From the NCBI GenBank assembly GCA_963628035.1, contig CAVGED010000015.1:1-64000 (forward strand): 64,000 nt of DNA, in the 5' to 3' direction. Position numbers and translations under genes: made by a program. Numbering within the stretch: position 1 is the first letter of the stretch; every line of letters starts with the position of its first letter. This DNA comes from 14-2 sp963628035. GTDB taxonomy: Bacteria > Bacillota > Clostridia > Lachnospirales > Lachnospiraceae. The notes under the pieces are model-generated. The model saw nothing but the letters and a program-made list of their open reading frames with translations, was not told the DNA's origin and did not search any database. Shown here one piece after another: positions 33,314-42,199 of this stretch.

Positions 33314-33979
33314 CTATTTCTCATTTAAAGCTTTCAATATTGTCTCAAAGGATACTCCGGCAAACCCCGATATCAGGTAATCTGCCTCTGATAAATCCTC
33401 TTTTTTCCCAATTCCAATGCAACGCATGCCGCCTCGGTGTCCAGCTTCTATTCCCGCTGCCGCGTCTTCAAATACCAGACACTCCCCGGGTTTTAATCCA
33501 AAATATACCATACTTTTCACAAACACTTCCGGATCCGGCTTCGTATTCGTGATCATCGTACCATCCACAATATAATCAAAGGATTCCCATAAACCCAAGC
33601 GATCCATAATGACAGACGTATTCTTACTGGCACTTCCCAGCGCAATCTTAATTCCACGTTCCCGTAGCTCTGTTAAGAACACTTCTACTCCCGGCAGAAT
33701 CTCCCTTTTTTCCATCTTTGAAATCAGCTCTACATACCCTGTATTCTTGCGTTCTGCCATAGCAAGCTTTTCTTCCGCGGTCAGATTATTTCGCCCGCCT
33801 AATGATAATATAATTTCCAATGAAGCCATCCGGCTGACACCTTTCAATCGTTCATTGTCCTTAAGTGTAAATGGAATCTGCAACTCATCTGCAAGTTCCT
33901 TCCATGCCAGATAATGATACTTTGCCGTGTCACAGATCACGCCATCCAAATCGAATATACATAATTTTATTCCCATCAT
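33314..33979 (-). CDS. pgmB: Beta-phosphoglucomutase
   Basis: A 221-aa HAD-superfamily enzyme converting beta-glucose-1-phosphate to glucose-6-phosphate. Nucleophile Asp in FDLDGVICDT, cap motif GVSRMASLEIIL and GSASKN are all typical of beta-PGM. It pairs with the GH65 phosphorylase in the same gene run, which releases beta-glucose-1-phosphate. Two Met codons open the gene (33979, 33976). Confidence 0.93.
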   Translation of the reverse strand: MMGIKLCIFDLDGVICDTAKYHYLAWKELADELQIPFTLKDNERLKGVSRMASLEIILSLGGRNNLTAEEKLAMAERKNTGYVELISKMEKREILPGVEVFLTELRERGIKIALGSASKNTSVIMDRLGLWESFDYIVDGTMITNTKPDPEVFVKSMVYFGLKPGECLVFEDAAAGIEAGHRGGMRCIGIGKKEDLSEADYLISGFAGVSFETILKALNEK

Positions 33980-34009
33980 TTTCTCCCTTTCACTGCTTTC
34001 CTAAATTCA

Positions 34010-34402
34010 TCACGGAAACGGTATGATCGGAAGTTCAATAACGGTATCTTTTGTTTCTCCCGAAACTGGGGAGTCCATATTTTCACTTCCTCTGACAGTC
34101 GTTTCGCCCTCCTGTGCCTTTCCCGGTTCTGTGGCGGACTTGGTCTGAGAAGGCTGAACCGTATCAACCGGAAGCTCAAGCTCACCCTTGGAATCTTCTG
34201 TTCCGCCTAACTGCCCAGCATCCTGCTCCCCAGTCGTATCCGGCTGCCCGACGTTCTGCTTCCCGGCCAGATCCGAATGTCTGGCATCCTGCTCCCCGGC
34301 CGTATCCGGCTGCGCCGTTCCGCTCTGACCGGACCGGCTGCAACCGTCCAGTGACAGTGTCACCAGAAGCAATAATACAACGAAAAAACGTGCTTTCTTC
34401 AC
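34010..34402 (-). CDS. Small lipoprotein with internal repeats
   Basis: A 130-aa protein with a lipoprotein signal peptide, MKKARFFVVLLLLVTLSLDGC (lipobox LDGC, Cys21). The rest is hydrophilic and probably disordered. It holds loose repeats of the type QPDTxGEQDAxx (about 32-65) and ends TVIELPIIPFP. No domain is recognised. It is probably a surface-tethered accessory of the neighbouring secreted repeat protein. Confidence 0.75.
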   Translation of the reverse strand: MKKARFFVVLLLLVTLSLDGCSRSGQSGTAQPDTAGEQDARHSDLAGKQNVGQPDTTGEQDAGQLGGTEDSKGELELPVDTVQPSQTKSATEPGKAQEGETTVRGSENMDSPVSGETKDTVIELPIIPFP

Positions 34403-34425
34403 TCACATTCCTCCCATAAATTATC

Positions 34426-34563
34426 TTAATCCATGAAACCCGAATTTTCAAAACTCTGCGTATCCGCCGGGTGAATCGGCAATGAAGGATCATTGGTTGA
34501 CACAATATCCTCCGCATTGTAAGGAATAATCTCTATTTGTGGATTTTCATATATCATCTTCAT
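34426..34563 (-). CDS. 45-aa peptide of unknown function
   Basis: The peptide starts MKMIYENPQIEIIPYNAEDI and ends SFENSGFMD. The ATG at 34563 has AGGAGGTCAGG directly before it, so it is probably translated. There is no signal peptide. Short proteins with a YExPxxEIxxxxxEDI pattern are common in Clostridia, often near surface or peptide-export genes, but their role is not known to me. It lies between the secreted repeat protein and the lipoprotein. Confidence 0.6.
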   Translation of the reverse strand: MKMIYENPQIEIIPYNAEDIVSTNDPSLPIHPADTQSFENSGFMD

Positions 34564-34574
34564 CCTGACCTCCT

Positions 34575-37500
34575 TTATTTCTCTGAAGATGTATTTTGAT
34601 ACGCATAATACGCAACCGCTTTCTGGTGATACCAATATATTGCACTTATAATATCATTAGTTTTCTCGTTCACTGATATCTGCGTATTATACATTCCCTT
34701 CACATAGCTCATAAAACCATATGTGATTGAAAGCGTGTCAGCGTCTTCTGCCTTCCCGCTGTCTGTACCCGTTACGGTAACCGTATACATCGTTCCCAGA
34801 TCGTATGCATTGATTTCCTGGACATCTACATAATAAAGTCCGCCTTTTTCCTGTAAAGTGAGTGTCTCTGCTTCCGTTCCTTCTTTGCTGAGGGTAATCG
34901 TGAAGCCATTGGCCTCTGCTCCATCCTTCAACTTGAAATAATGACGGATCGACGTGCGGGAACTCAGTATCAATGTACTTCCGTAATAGCTGATTCCTGC
35001 CGGCGCAGTTCCGGAAATCTTACGATCATAAGCTGTATCTGTTATTTCGGGCATTTCAGCCAGGGTACGATCTGTCTCCTCCAGCACCTGATTCGCCGGC
35101 ACCGTCTCCGGTGCATATTTTATCTGAGAATATCCGCCATAGTTCAGCATAGCTTTCACCAGATCTTTCGCTTCCTGGGGCTGGGACGGATCATTCAGAA
35201 GCGTCTGAGCGTATTCCGTAACAGAATATTCCATCACAGGACTCTTGTCTGTACCACTGACAATTAGCTGAGCTTTCACACTCTCGGCCATCTGGATGGC
35301 ATTGACATTACAGGTAAAAACAAAATATTCGGTACCGCCGATTTCCTTTTTGACGGCGTCTTTTACAAAAATTCGTATCGGTTCATTCTCCCCCACAGCA
35401 AACTGCATGTAAGCAGTCGTGCTATGCTTCACGTCTTCGGAGAGGCTGACATAATAGTTGATTCCGATATCTCCATCCAGGCTTAAGGATACGTAAGAAA
35501 CCTCCGCGCCAATATCCTTCAGAATTGCTGTGTATGTGGCGTCCTCTGTGAATTTTGTTCCGATTGTCGGTGGCGTGATTGCTGTTTCGGACTCCGCTTT
35601 CCATTCACTGGACACAGCCAGCGTTACGGCAACGTCATCCCCGATCATAATGCCGGTGCTGTCGGTATAGTAAGCTCTTGTAAATCCCTCCTGGGCCTCA
35701 CTGTTATCCAGCGCAGTGAAGGTCACTTTTACAGGAGCCGAATTGCTTTCATCAGCAAAGCACACCATGGTGCTTGTCTCATCATCTGCATCTGTCGTTC
35801 TGATCACTGCCCAGTCGGCATCTTCCTCGCTATTTTCCCGGTTTGCAGTGTACATTGCCTCACCGGAAAGGAAAGCTTCCTGGGACAACCTTACAACAGT
35901 GGCCTCGTCGACGGCGTCTGTGCCACCGATTGTCCCTTTCATGCAGGTTGCTTCCTCGTGGTAGACATTTGACAGCGTAAGTGTACTATGCGCATCAGTT
36001 CTCATCAACTGGTCAACATTTTCCGTATTGAAGACTAACACGTTATGGATTGTAAGACCTGCATCCGTTTTTCCTGTTCCATTCCGAAAAGCGCCAACCA
36101 GGGAACCGTATCTCCCAAGTGTAGGCTTTTTCACACCATCACTGGCATAAAAGCCGCCTCCCCAGACAGCAGAATTTGTAAGTTTTACATTTGCTCCGTT
36201 ACATTCTCCCAGATACAGTCCGATGGAAGAAAAGGCACTCCCCAAAACCTTATTATTTATGGATAGATTATGCTCAAATATGCAGTCATCCGCATTTACC
36301 TGTCCCATGATCATTCCAACATTCACGACCTGGGACGCAGCCGTTTTTGTGACATCCAGCACACAATCTGAAACTACGCAATTCCGAATTGTTACCGGCT
36401 TCCCCTTGTTGCTCCGGGAAACCAATACGGCAATGGCATTTTGAGTATCCCCTTCTGCCTTGGAAACAGTTGTGTCTTTCACCACAACATTCTCAACCGT
36501 CAAGGCATTGGTATACTGCTCCACCAAAGCAGCAATCGCGTAGGAGCCTGCTACAGAGCTTTTATTTAACGTCATTTTTTTGATACTGCTGCCTGCATAC
36601 AGCTTGAAAAAACCGCTGGTTCCCATATAATTTGAAACCGTATGATCACGTCCATCAAAGCTTGCTTTCAGTCCGTTCATTCCGTTGAAGCTGGAATTCG
36701 TCAAGTCAATATCATCCCCCAGATACAATGTCTGCTCTGCTGTAAAGCTGCCTGCGGCTTTTCCGGCTGCTTCCAAATCATCTGCATTCATGATCATGAA
36801 GCCCGGCGCGTCAGAATATTTTTCCCATTCAACAACTGGCGGCAGTTCCGGTACATCTGCATAAACATAAGCTGTTTCCAGAGCACTTACATCCGCATCA
36901 ATCTCCTGCTGGCTTGTATATGCAGGCGTTGTTTCCGTCCCGATATTGTTTAATTTCATCTGCACACTTTCCAACAGCGTTTTCAGTGCTTCTGAATTCC
37001 TGAAATACTTCGTATCCTTCCCTTCATACCTTGCAAGCTGTGTCTGCAAAGCACTGATATCCATTCCTGACTGAATAATGGTAACAGCAACATCCGTTGC
37101 AGGTACAGTAAAGGTTCCGTCCGGCGCAATCGTGACACTTTCTTCGCCCTCCGTCACTTGATATGCTCCGCTTTCCAACATATATTCCGTACCAGCCGGA
37201 ATATAATATACATTTGTTGTCTCAACCCCAGCAGCGCTAATAGTCGTCAACGTAAGCCTAACCACCTGGTTTTCTTCGGTTCCAAATACGGTTTTATAAT
37301 CCGCTAATGTATAGTAGACCTGTGTCCCCTTTCCTTCTGTATATCCTTTGTTCAGCTTATAAGCCAGCTCGCCGTTAGAATAAGCTTCAGAATCAAGTGT
37401 ACAGGTACTATCATTCAATTTATTGGAAACATTTGATCCAATCGCATAAACATTCGCATATGGACTGGTGCTTGGATTGTTGTAGCGGAGAACATAGACG

Positions 37501-38315
37501 CCGCTTTGCGTGCCTGACGTACTGACATGAAATGCTCCGGCATTAAAGCTGTTATACGCATACCCTGTGTTTTGTCCCCAGTCATTTAAGCCTGCAGCAC
37601 GCCCATTTGCCATATTCGTAACAGTACCTATATTATAGCAGCCATCAATGGTACTCCCATTTAATGCACGACCAACCAGACCGGAAACTGAACAGTTCTT
37701 ACCCGTTGTATTCTGCGTCACAGCGACATCTGCTCCATTCCAGCAATGCTGGATAACTGCTCCGCTGCCTGCGCTTCCGGCGATTGTGCCAATCCCTTGT
37801 CCATCATCTGTATAACTATAAATTACGGAAACACTTCCACTGGCAATTCCCAGACTCTGCACCACACCCGTGCTTCCAATCGTTCCGATCAGTCCCACCG
37901 GAGTCTTTGCCGAGATTGTCTCCTCAATCTTAATATTCTCAAACACATACCCATGACCATCAAGCACCCCTGTAAATGTTCCTGCATATGCCAACGGCTT
38001 CATCTGCTGGCTGTTCATATCAATATCATTCATAAGGTGCAACGTCTTTCCTGCAAAAGCGCCAGTCAAACCATTACTGTCCGTAACCGCTGCAAGCCAA
38101 TCTGCTGCTGAAGCAATTCCCCAATCCGTTATTGCTTTTGCAGCTTCTTCGGTCATGTCCGCCTTCGTCGAATATAATGGATATTCATCTCCGTCTACGG
38201 ACATCTTCCCTGTCTCCGTTTCTCCTTCTGCGCTTACAGGAAGGATGTGGCTGGTTGACATCGAGAAAAGCAATAGCAATGCCATAACAGCAGCCAAGAT
38301 TCTTTTTCCTCTCAT
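34575..38315 (-). CDS. Large secreted beta-helix/GLUG-like repeat protein
   Basis: A 1246-aa protein with a signal peptide (MRGKRILAAVMALLLLFSMS, cut near SAEG). Two similar regions, about 55-300 and 510-780, carry short strand repeats with buried Asn and Gly residues of the GLUG/parallel beta-helix kind. Both begin with a LxxDIDM/LGDDIDL segment. Between them is a helical FIVAR-like stretch (about 430-500), and a beta-rich region ends the protein. No LPXTG anchor or catalytic motif was seen. The ATG at 38315 follows GGAGGAGATTTCC; the 117 codons upstream in frame are rejected. Confidence 0.8.
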   Translation of the reverse strand: MRGKRILAAVMALLLLFSMSTSHILPVSAEGETETGKMSVDGDEYPLYSTKADMTEEAAKAITDWGIASAADWLAAVTDSNGLTGAFAGKTLHLMNDIDMNSQQMKPLAYAGTFTGVLDGHGYVFENIKIEETISAKTPVGLIGTIGSTGVVQSLGIASGSVSVIYSYTDDGQGIGTIAGSAGSGAVIQHCWNGADVAVTQNTTGKNCSVSGLVGRALNGSTIDGCYNIGTVTNMANGRAAGLNDWGQNTGYAYNSFNAGAFHVSTSGTQSGVYVLRYNNPSTSPYANVYAIGSNVSNKLNDSTCTLDSEAYSNGELAYKLNKGYTEGKGTQVYYTLADYKTVFGTEENQVVRLTLTTISAAGVETTNVYYIPAGTEYMLESGAYQVTEGEESVTIAPDGTFTVPATDVAVTIIQSGMDISALQTQLARYEGKDTKYFRNSEALKTLLESVQMKLNNIGTETTPAYTSQQEIDADVSALETAYVYADVPELPPVVEWEKYSDAPGFMIMNADDLEAAGKAAGSFTAEQTLYLGDDIDLTNSSFNGMNGLKASFDGRDHTVSNYMGTSGFFKLYAGSSIKKMTLNKSSVAGSYAIAALVEQYTNALTVENVVVKDTTVSKAEGDTQNAIAVLVSRSNKGKPVTIRNCVVSDCVLDVTKTAASQVVNVGMIMGQVNADDCIFEHNLSINNKVLGSAFSSIGLYLGECNGANVKLTNSAVWGGGFYASDGVKKPTLGRYGSLVGAFRNGTGKTDAGLTIHNVLVFNTENVDQLMRTDAHSTLTLSNVYHEEATCMKGTIGGTDAVDEATVVRLSQEAFLSGEAMYTANRENSEEDADWAVIRTTDADDETSTMVCFADESNSAPVKVTFTALDNSEAQEGFTRAYYTDSTGIMIGDDVAVTLAVSSEWKAESETAITPPTIGTKFTEDATYTAILKDIGAEVSYVSLSLDGDIGINYYVSLSEDVKHSTTAYMQFAVGENEPIRIFVKDAVKKEIGGTEYFVFTCNVNAIQMAESVKAQLIVSGTDKSPVMEYSVTEYAQTLLNDPSQPQEAKDLVKAMLNYGGYSQIKYAPETVPANQVLEETDRTLAEMPEITDTAYDRKISGTAPAGISYYGSTLILSSRTSIRHYFKLKDGAEANGFTITLSKEGTEAETLTLQEKGGLYYVDVQEINAYDLGTMYTVTVTGTDSGKAEDADTLSITYGFMSYVKGMYNTQISVNEKTNDIISAIYWYHQKAVAYYAYQNTSSEK

Positions 38316-38367
38316 GGAAATCTCCTCCTTCAATTTTAATCTTTGTTTTCTTTCCGCTCTTGCTCCT

Positions 38368-40698
38368 TCAGGCAAGACACTCCCACTGCAGCCTTCCCAC
38401 GCCTGTAACCTCCCCGGTGTCTGTAAGGATACGAAGCTCCTGCTGTCCCTCCAGTACCTGGACCGCCACATCAATCCAATCTGAACGATTCCGCACAGCT
38501 TCCAGTTCCAAATGGCTTCCCCGCCACCAGAAGCGTACCCACAAGCTCGTCCAAAGTTCCGGCAACCTTGGCCGGATACACAGCTTATCTCCACGCAAAC
38601 GGATTCCGCCAAAGCCCAGGACGCAACACTGCCAGATACCACCGAGAGAAGCTGCATGGATTCCATTATCGCTGGACTTCATATCCGGCCCTAAGTCGAT
38701 CTCCCTGGCCCTTTCAAACAATCGGTATGCTTTTTCACCCTGGCCGCAATCTGCCGCCAGCATGGAGTAGGCGCATAGGCTTAGGGAGGACTCATGCACA
38801 CAGAAAGGCTCGTAATAAGCCAGACTGGTCCGCTTTACTTCTTCCGAAAACTGTTCCTCCATCAGCAAAAACAGATTCATCACATCCGCCTGTTTGGACA
38901 CTTTAAGCTTCACATAGGAAGGGTATGGATAATCCTCCCGCAGCTTTTTCTTTCCGGCTCGGTACAACTCCAGGTTGATCTCCGGCAGGGACAGGTACGT
39001 ATCGTCCTGAGGCAGGATATTCTGCTCATTTGCTGTAGGGAGCATCAATTTCTCCATGCGCTTCTGCCAAAAAATCTGCTGCTTCTTAAGCCCCAATGCT
39101 TTCTCCAGTTGCTCATAATCCACAGGCGACTCTTGTCTAAGCCGCTCAGACCACATGAGGGCCAGCTCCAGATTCCGGTGAGCCAGATAATTGGTATATG
39201 CATTGTTATCGGCATGATGGGTATACTCGTCCGGGCCGATCACATCATGAATCTCATAGCAGTCCTTTTCTCTGTTATATTCCAGCCTGGAAGCCCAGAA
39301 ACTGGCTGTCTCAAACAGGATCTCACAGCCATACCGACACATGAAATCCAGATCGTGGGTGATCTCATAATAGGAATAGACGCCATAGGCCACATCCGCC
39401 GTCACATGATACTCATACTCTGAAAACCGTGGTTCCGGGCAGACATCTCCATCTGTGATCCAGGCCGCCTCCCAGGGATACATTGCCCCCTGATAGCCGT
39501 GTTCCACAGCCTTCTTCCGGGCGCTGTCCAGACAGCGGTAGCGATATTCCAGCAGGGAGCGGGCTCCCTTGGGATTTTCCCAGATAAAATAAGGTAGCAT
39601 ATAGATCTCCGTGTCCCAGAAGCTGTGACCTTGGTAGCCATAGCCGGAAAGCCCTTTGGCTCCGATATTCATACGGTTGTCATGCAGAGGTGCCATGACA
39701 GTCAGATGGTACACTGCGAACCGAAAAGCCAGTTGATCTCTACTGCTCCCTGCAATCTGCATATCGCGCTCCGACCAAAGCCTGTCCCAGTATTCTTCAG
39801 ATTTCCGAAATACCTGATCGTAGCTAACTGCTGTAAGTTCCTGCATATTCTGTAATTCCGCTTTCATCAACTGCTCCGCAAGATTTCCGACTGGCCGACC
39901 ACTCCACTCTGTATCCCTGCTGGTGGCTACCCGGCACAGCTTTTCCAGGATAAGCGTCTCGCCTGCGTAAAGCTTCTCCACACACTCGGTCATAACTTGC
40001 TCCGGCCGGGCTTCCCGACGCAGCTTCACCTGCCTGCGTTTTCCGGCAGCATCCACGCGCCAGACCTGAATGAAAGCGCTGCTCACAAAGGTAATCCGGC
40101 TCTCATGAGTAATCTCCGCGTATTGCAGCACATCCTCCTGCACTCGGCTCTGTACCAATTGAAAATGCGGCTCTCCGTATCGTTCTCCGCCCCGGATCCC
40201 GCTGGCAAGCTGCAACTCTCCTGATCCTTCCAGCACTTTCACTGTGACCCGCTGGCCAATCGTATGGAGGTTTGCCAGAGATACAAAGCGTTCTGACGCA
40301 AAGGCCAGTCGCAGTCCCTCCCTGGGGCTCCACTCGAAGCTGCGATGAAGCAATCCGTTTTTCAAATTCAACGTACGCTGATACTCCCGAACAGTTTTCT
40401 CCGTCAAGTTCAGAAGAATTCCATCGGCAGCCAGGATGACCGCCGTGATGTCTGCACTGCAAGGAAGTTCTGTTGTATTTTTTGTCTTCATCCGGTCGAA
40501 GGTTCCTGCTACCAGGGTATAACGGACATTGCGGGGATAATCCTCCTCCACCGCCGCCCGTATACCCAGATAACCATTTCCCTGGCACATGATGGATTCG
40601 TATTTTCTCACATGTTCCGGGCAAAAGTATTTCTCCGTTACCAGCCAATCTCTCATACCATTGCTTGCTGTTTCCTTCGTCTTGTCGTATTTCACCAT
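38368..40698 (-). CDS. GH65-family glycoside phosphorylase (kojibiose/maltose/glucosylglycerol type)
   Basis: A 776-aa GH65 protein. General acid Glu491 lies in IGPDEYTHHADNNAYTN and WDTEIYMLPYF (361-371) lines the sugar site. GH65 phosphorylases split alpha-glucosides with phosphate, inverting to beta-glucose-1-phosphate; the beta-phosphoglucomutase nearby completes that route. Specificity (maltose, trehalose, kojibiose, nigerose, glucosylglycerol) cannot be told from motifs alone. There is no signal peptide, so it is intracellular and acts on an imported sugar. It starts 1 bp after the SGNH stop. Confidence 0.88.
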   Translation of the reverse strand: MVKYDKTKETASNGMRDWLVTEKYFCPEHVRKYESIMCQGNGYLGIRAAVEEDYPRNVRYTLVAGTFDRMKTKNTTELPCSADITAVILAADGILLNLTEKTVREYQRTLNLKNGLLHRSFEWSPREGLRLAFASERFVSLANLHTIGQRVTVKVLEGSGELQLASGIRGGERYGEPHFQLVQSRVQEDVLQYAEITHESRITFVSSAFIQVWRVDAAGKRRQVKLRREARPEQVMTECVEKLYAGETLILEKLCRVATSRDTEWSGRPVGNLAEQLMKAELQNMQELTAVSYDQVFRKSEEYWDRLWSERDMQIAGSSRDQLAFRFAVYHLTVMAPLHDNRMNIGAKGLSGYGYQGHSFWDTEIYMLPYFIWENPKGARSLLEYRYRCLDSARKKAVEHGYQGAMYPWEAAWITDGDVCPEPRFSEYEYHVTADVAYGVYSYYEITHDLDFMCRYGCEILFETASFWASRLEYNREKDCYEIHDVIGPDEYTHHADNNAYTNYLAHRNLELALMWSERLRQESPVDYEQLEKALGLKKQQIFWQKRMEKLMLPTANEQNILPQDDTYLSLPEINLELYRAGKKKLREDYPYPSYVKLKVSKQADVMNLFLLMEEQFSEEVKRTSLAYYEPFCVHESSLSLCAYSMLAADCGQGEKAYRLFERAREIDLGPDMKSSDNGIHAASLGGIWQCCVLGFGGIRLRGDKLCIRPRLPELWTSLWVRFWWRGSHLELEAVRNRSDWIDVAVQVLEGQQELRILTDTGEVTGVGRLQWECLA

Positions 40699-40699
40699 A

Positions 40700-42187
40700 T
40701 CAGTTCCTCTTCAGCTTCGCCATCCAGTCTGCAACATAGGTGTACAGACTGTCATAACCGGCAGAACTGGGGTGAAGTCCATCATCAAAATCAATGTCAA
40801 TATCCGTCCTGCTGTACAGGTTCAAATACGGAATACCCCAGTCCTCACAGATACGAATCGCCATATTGGCATAAGCCTCATCTTCCACGCTACGCTCCGT
40901 CTTAAAGTTCACGATATAGCCCAAAACCGCCTCCGGGTGCTGTTGCTTCGCCGTATAGAACAGAAGCTCCAGTCCTCCCGCAAAGGTACTGGTATCCGCC
41001 TTGGTCGGATCAAAGGCTGCCTGCCCCTGTAGCGTACCAAGTGCCACCTTATCGCTGGCATCGTTAAACATGCCGTGCATGATGACATAATCGTACTTGT
41101 TGTCCTTAGCTTTCATCAGGTTGTTGTAGATGTAATGGTTCGCTCCGCTACTCTCGATTCTGGAGGTGGAAATGCACGCGCCGGACACACCGTTGTTGGT
41201 GACGTCCATCTTACAGTAATAGCCGATACGCCCGGCCCAGCCGCCACAGGCATAGATATTCGCTCTGTCCCGCGCACCATAGGTGATGGAATCCCCTACG
41301 AAGAGGGCGCTCTTTCCAGCCAACGCTTCCACAGTAGCGCTCACAGGCTGCGGAACGCCGTAGGCAGTGAGGAAGCTATTTACAATCTCTGTATCTGTCA
41401 CCATTTCGCTCGCCGCAACCTGCCGACTTGTATAATAGTCCTGATAATCCGTATCATAAGCAATCTTCACATAGGACGGTGAATCTTTCGTTGGAACCGT
41501 ATAACAGTAAATCCCAAAGTCACCGCCAAAGCTCTCCACCAGCCGTAGATCCGATGATGCGATGGTTCCAGTGCTGCTTCCATTCTTGCCATAGGTTTCG
41601 CTGGCTAGAGCCATGACCTCAGTAACAGCTCCGAAATACAGCCTGTCTCCAGCCTTCACATCACAGTAGCTGCTGACACCCACAATGTCCTTCACATCCA
41701 CACCCTTCATGCTCCAATAGGCTCTCCAGGTCAGGTTGGAGATCTCTGTCTTCGCCACGGAATAGACCTTCCCAATGTCGCTCGGTGCGGAGAATACCAG
41801 CTTTTCCACACCAGTTGGCACCGTGTACTGATAGATCACCATGCCATTTTCAAATTTATCACTGACCGTAAGTTCTGTGTCGCGGATCTTATCCGTCACG
41901 GCAGTGCCGTCTGCTGCCAGTCCGACAAGATGAAAATACTGTGCGATGTCGCATGGCCCGAACCACACATTCTCTCCGCTTTTCACTGAAATAACCTCAG
42001 AAGACACATAATCCGTGGTCAACACCCTTCCTTCATCAGAAGTATAGCCACTAAATCCCTGTTCAAATAGATTATCGAAAGGATAATCCTGAGCTGACGT
42101 ACTGAAATGGGATACTGCCAAGCATGTCAGTATAACCACCGCGATTACTGCAATTACGGAAGTTAAGATTTTCATTTTCTTCTTCAT
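40700..42187 (-). CDS. Exported SGNH/GDSL-type hydrolase
   Basis: A 495-aa protein with an N-terminal membrane segment (about 5-27) that is a signal peptide or anchor. Residues about 40-270 are beta-rich and of unknown type. The C-terminal 200 residues are an SGNH esterase: FVGDSITYG (block I Ser), NNGVSG (Gly), HGMFND (Asn) and DGLHPSSAGY (Asp/His). It is expected to remove acyl groups from an extracellular glycan or other polymer. AGGAGGGAGATCCA precedes the ATG. Confidence 0.87.
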   Translation of the reverse strand: MKKKMKILTSVIAVIAVVILTCLAVSHFSTSAQDYPFDNLFEQGFSGYTSDEGRVLTTDYVSSEVISVKSGENVWFGPCDIAQYFHLVGLAADGTAVTDKIRDTELTVSDKFENGMVIYQYTVPTGVEKLVFSAPSDIGKVYSVAKTEISNLTWRAYWSMKGVDVKDIVGVSSYCDVKAGDRLYFGAVTEVMALASETYGKNGSSTGTIASSDLRLVESFGGDFGIYCYTVPTKDSPSYVKIAYDTDYQDYYTSRQVAASEMVTDTEIVNSFLTAYGVPQPVSATVEALAGKSALFVGDSITYGARDRANIYACGGWAGRIGYYCKMDVTNNGVSGACISTSRIESSGANHYIYNNLMKAKDNKYDYVIMHGMFNDASDKVALGTLQGQAAFDPTKADTSTFAGGLELLFYTAKQQHPEAVLGYIVNFKTERSVEDEAYANMAIRICEDWGIPYLNLYSRTDIDIDFDDGLHPSSAGYDSLYTYVADWMAKLKRN

Positions 42188-42199
42188 TGGATCTCCCTC

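Noticed and set aside
38316..38666. 117-codon N-terminal extension of the secreted repeat protein
   Set aside because: It overlaps the GH65 coding end and precedes a clear signal peptide with its own ribosome-binding site.
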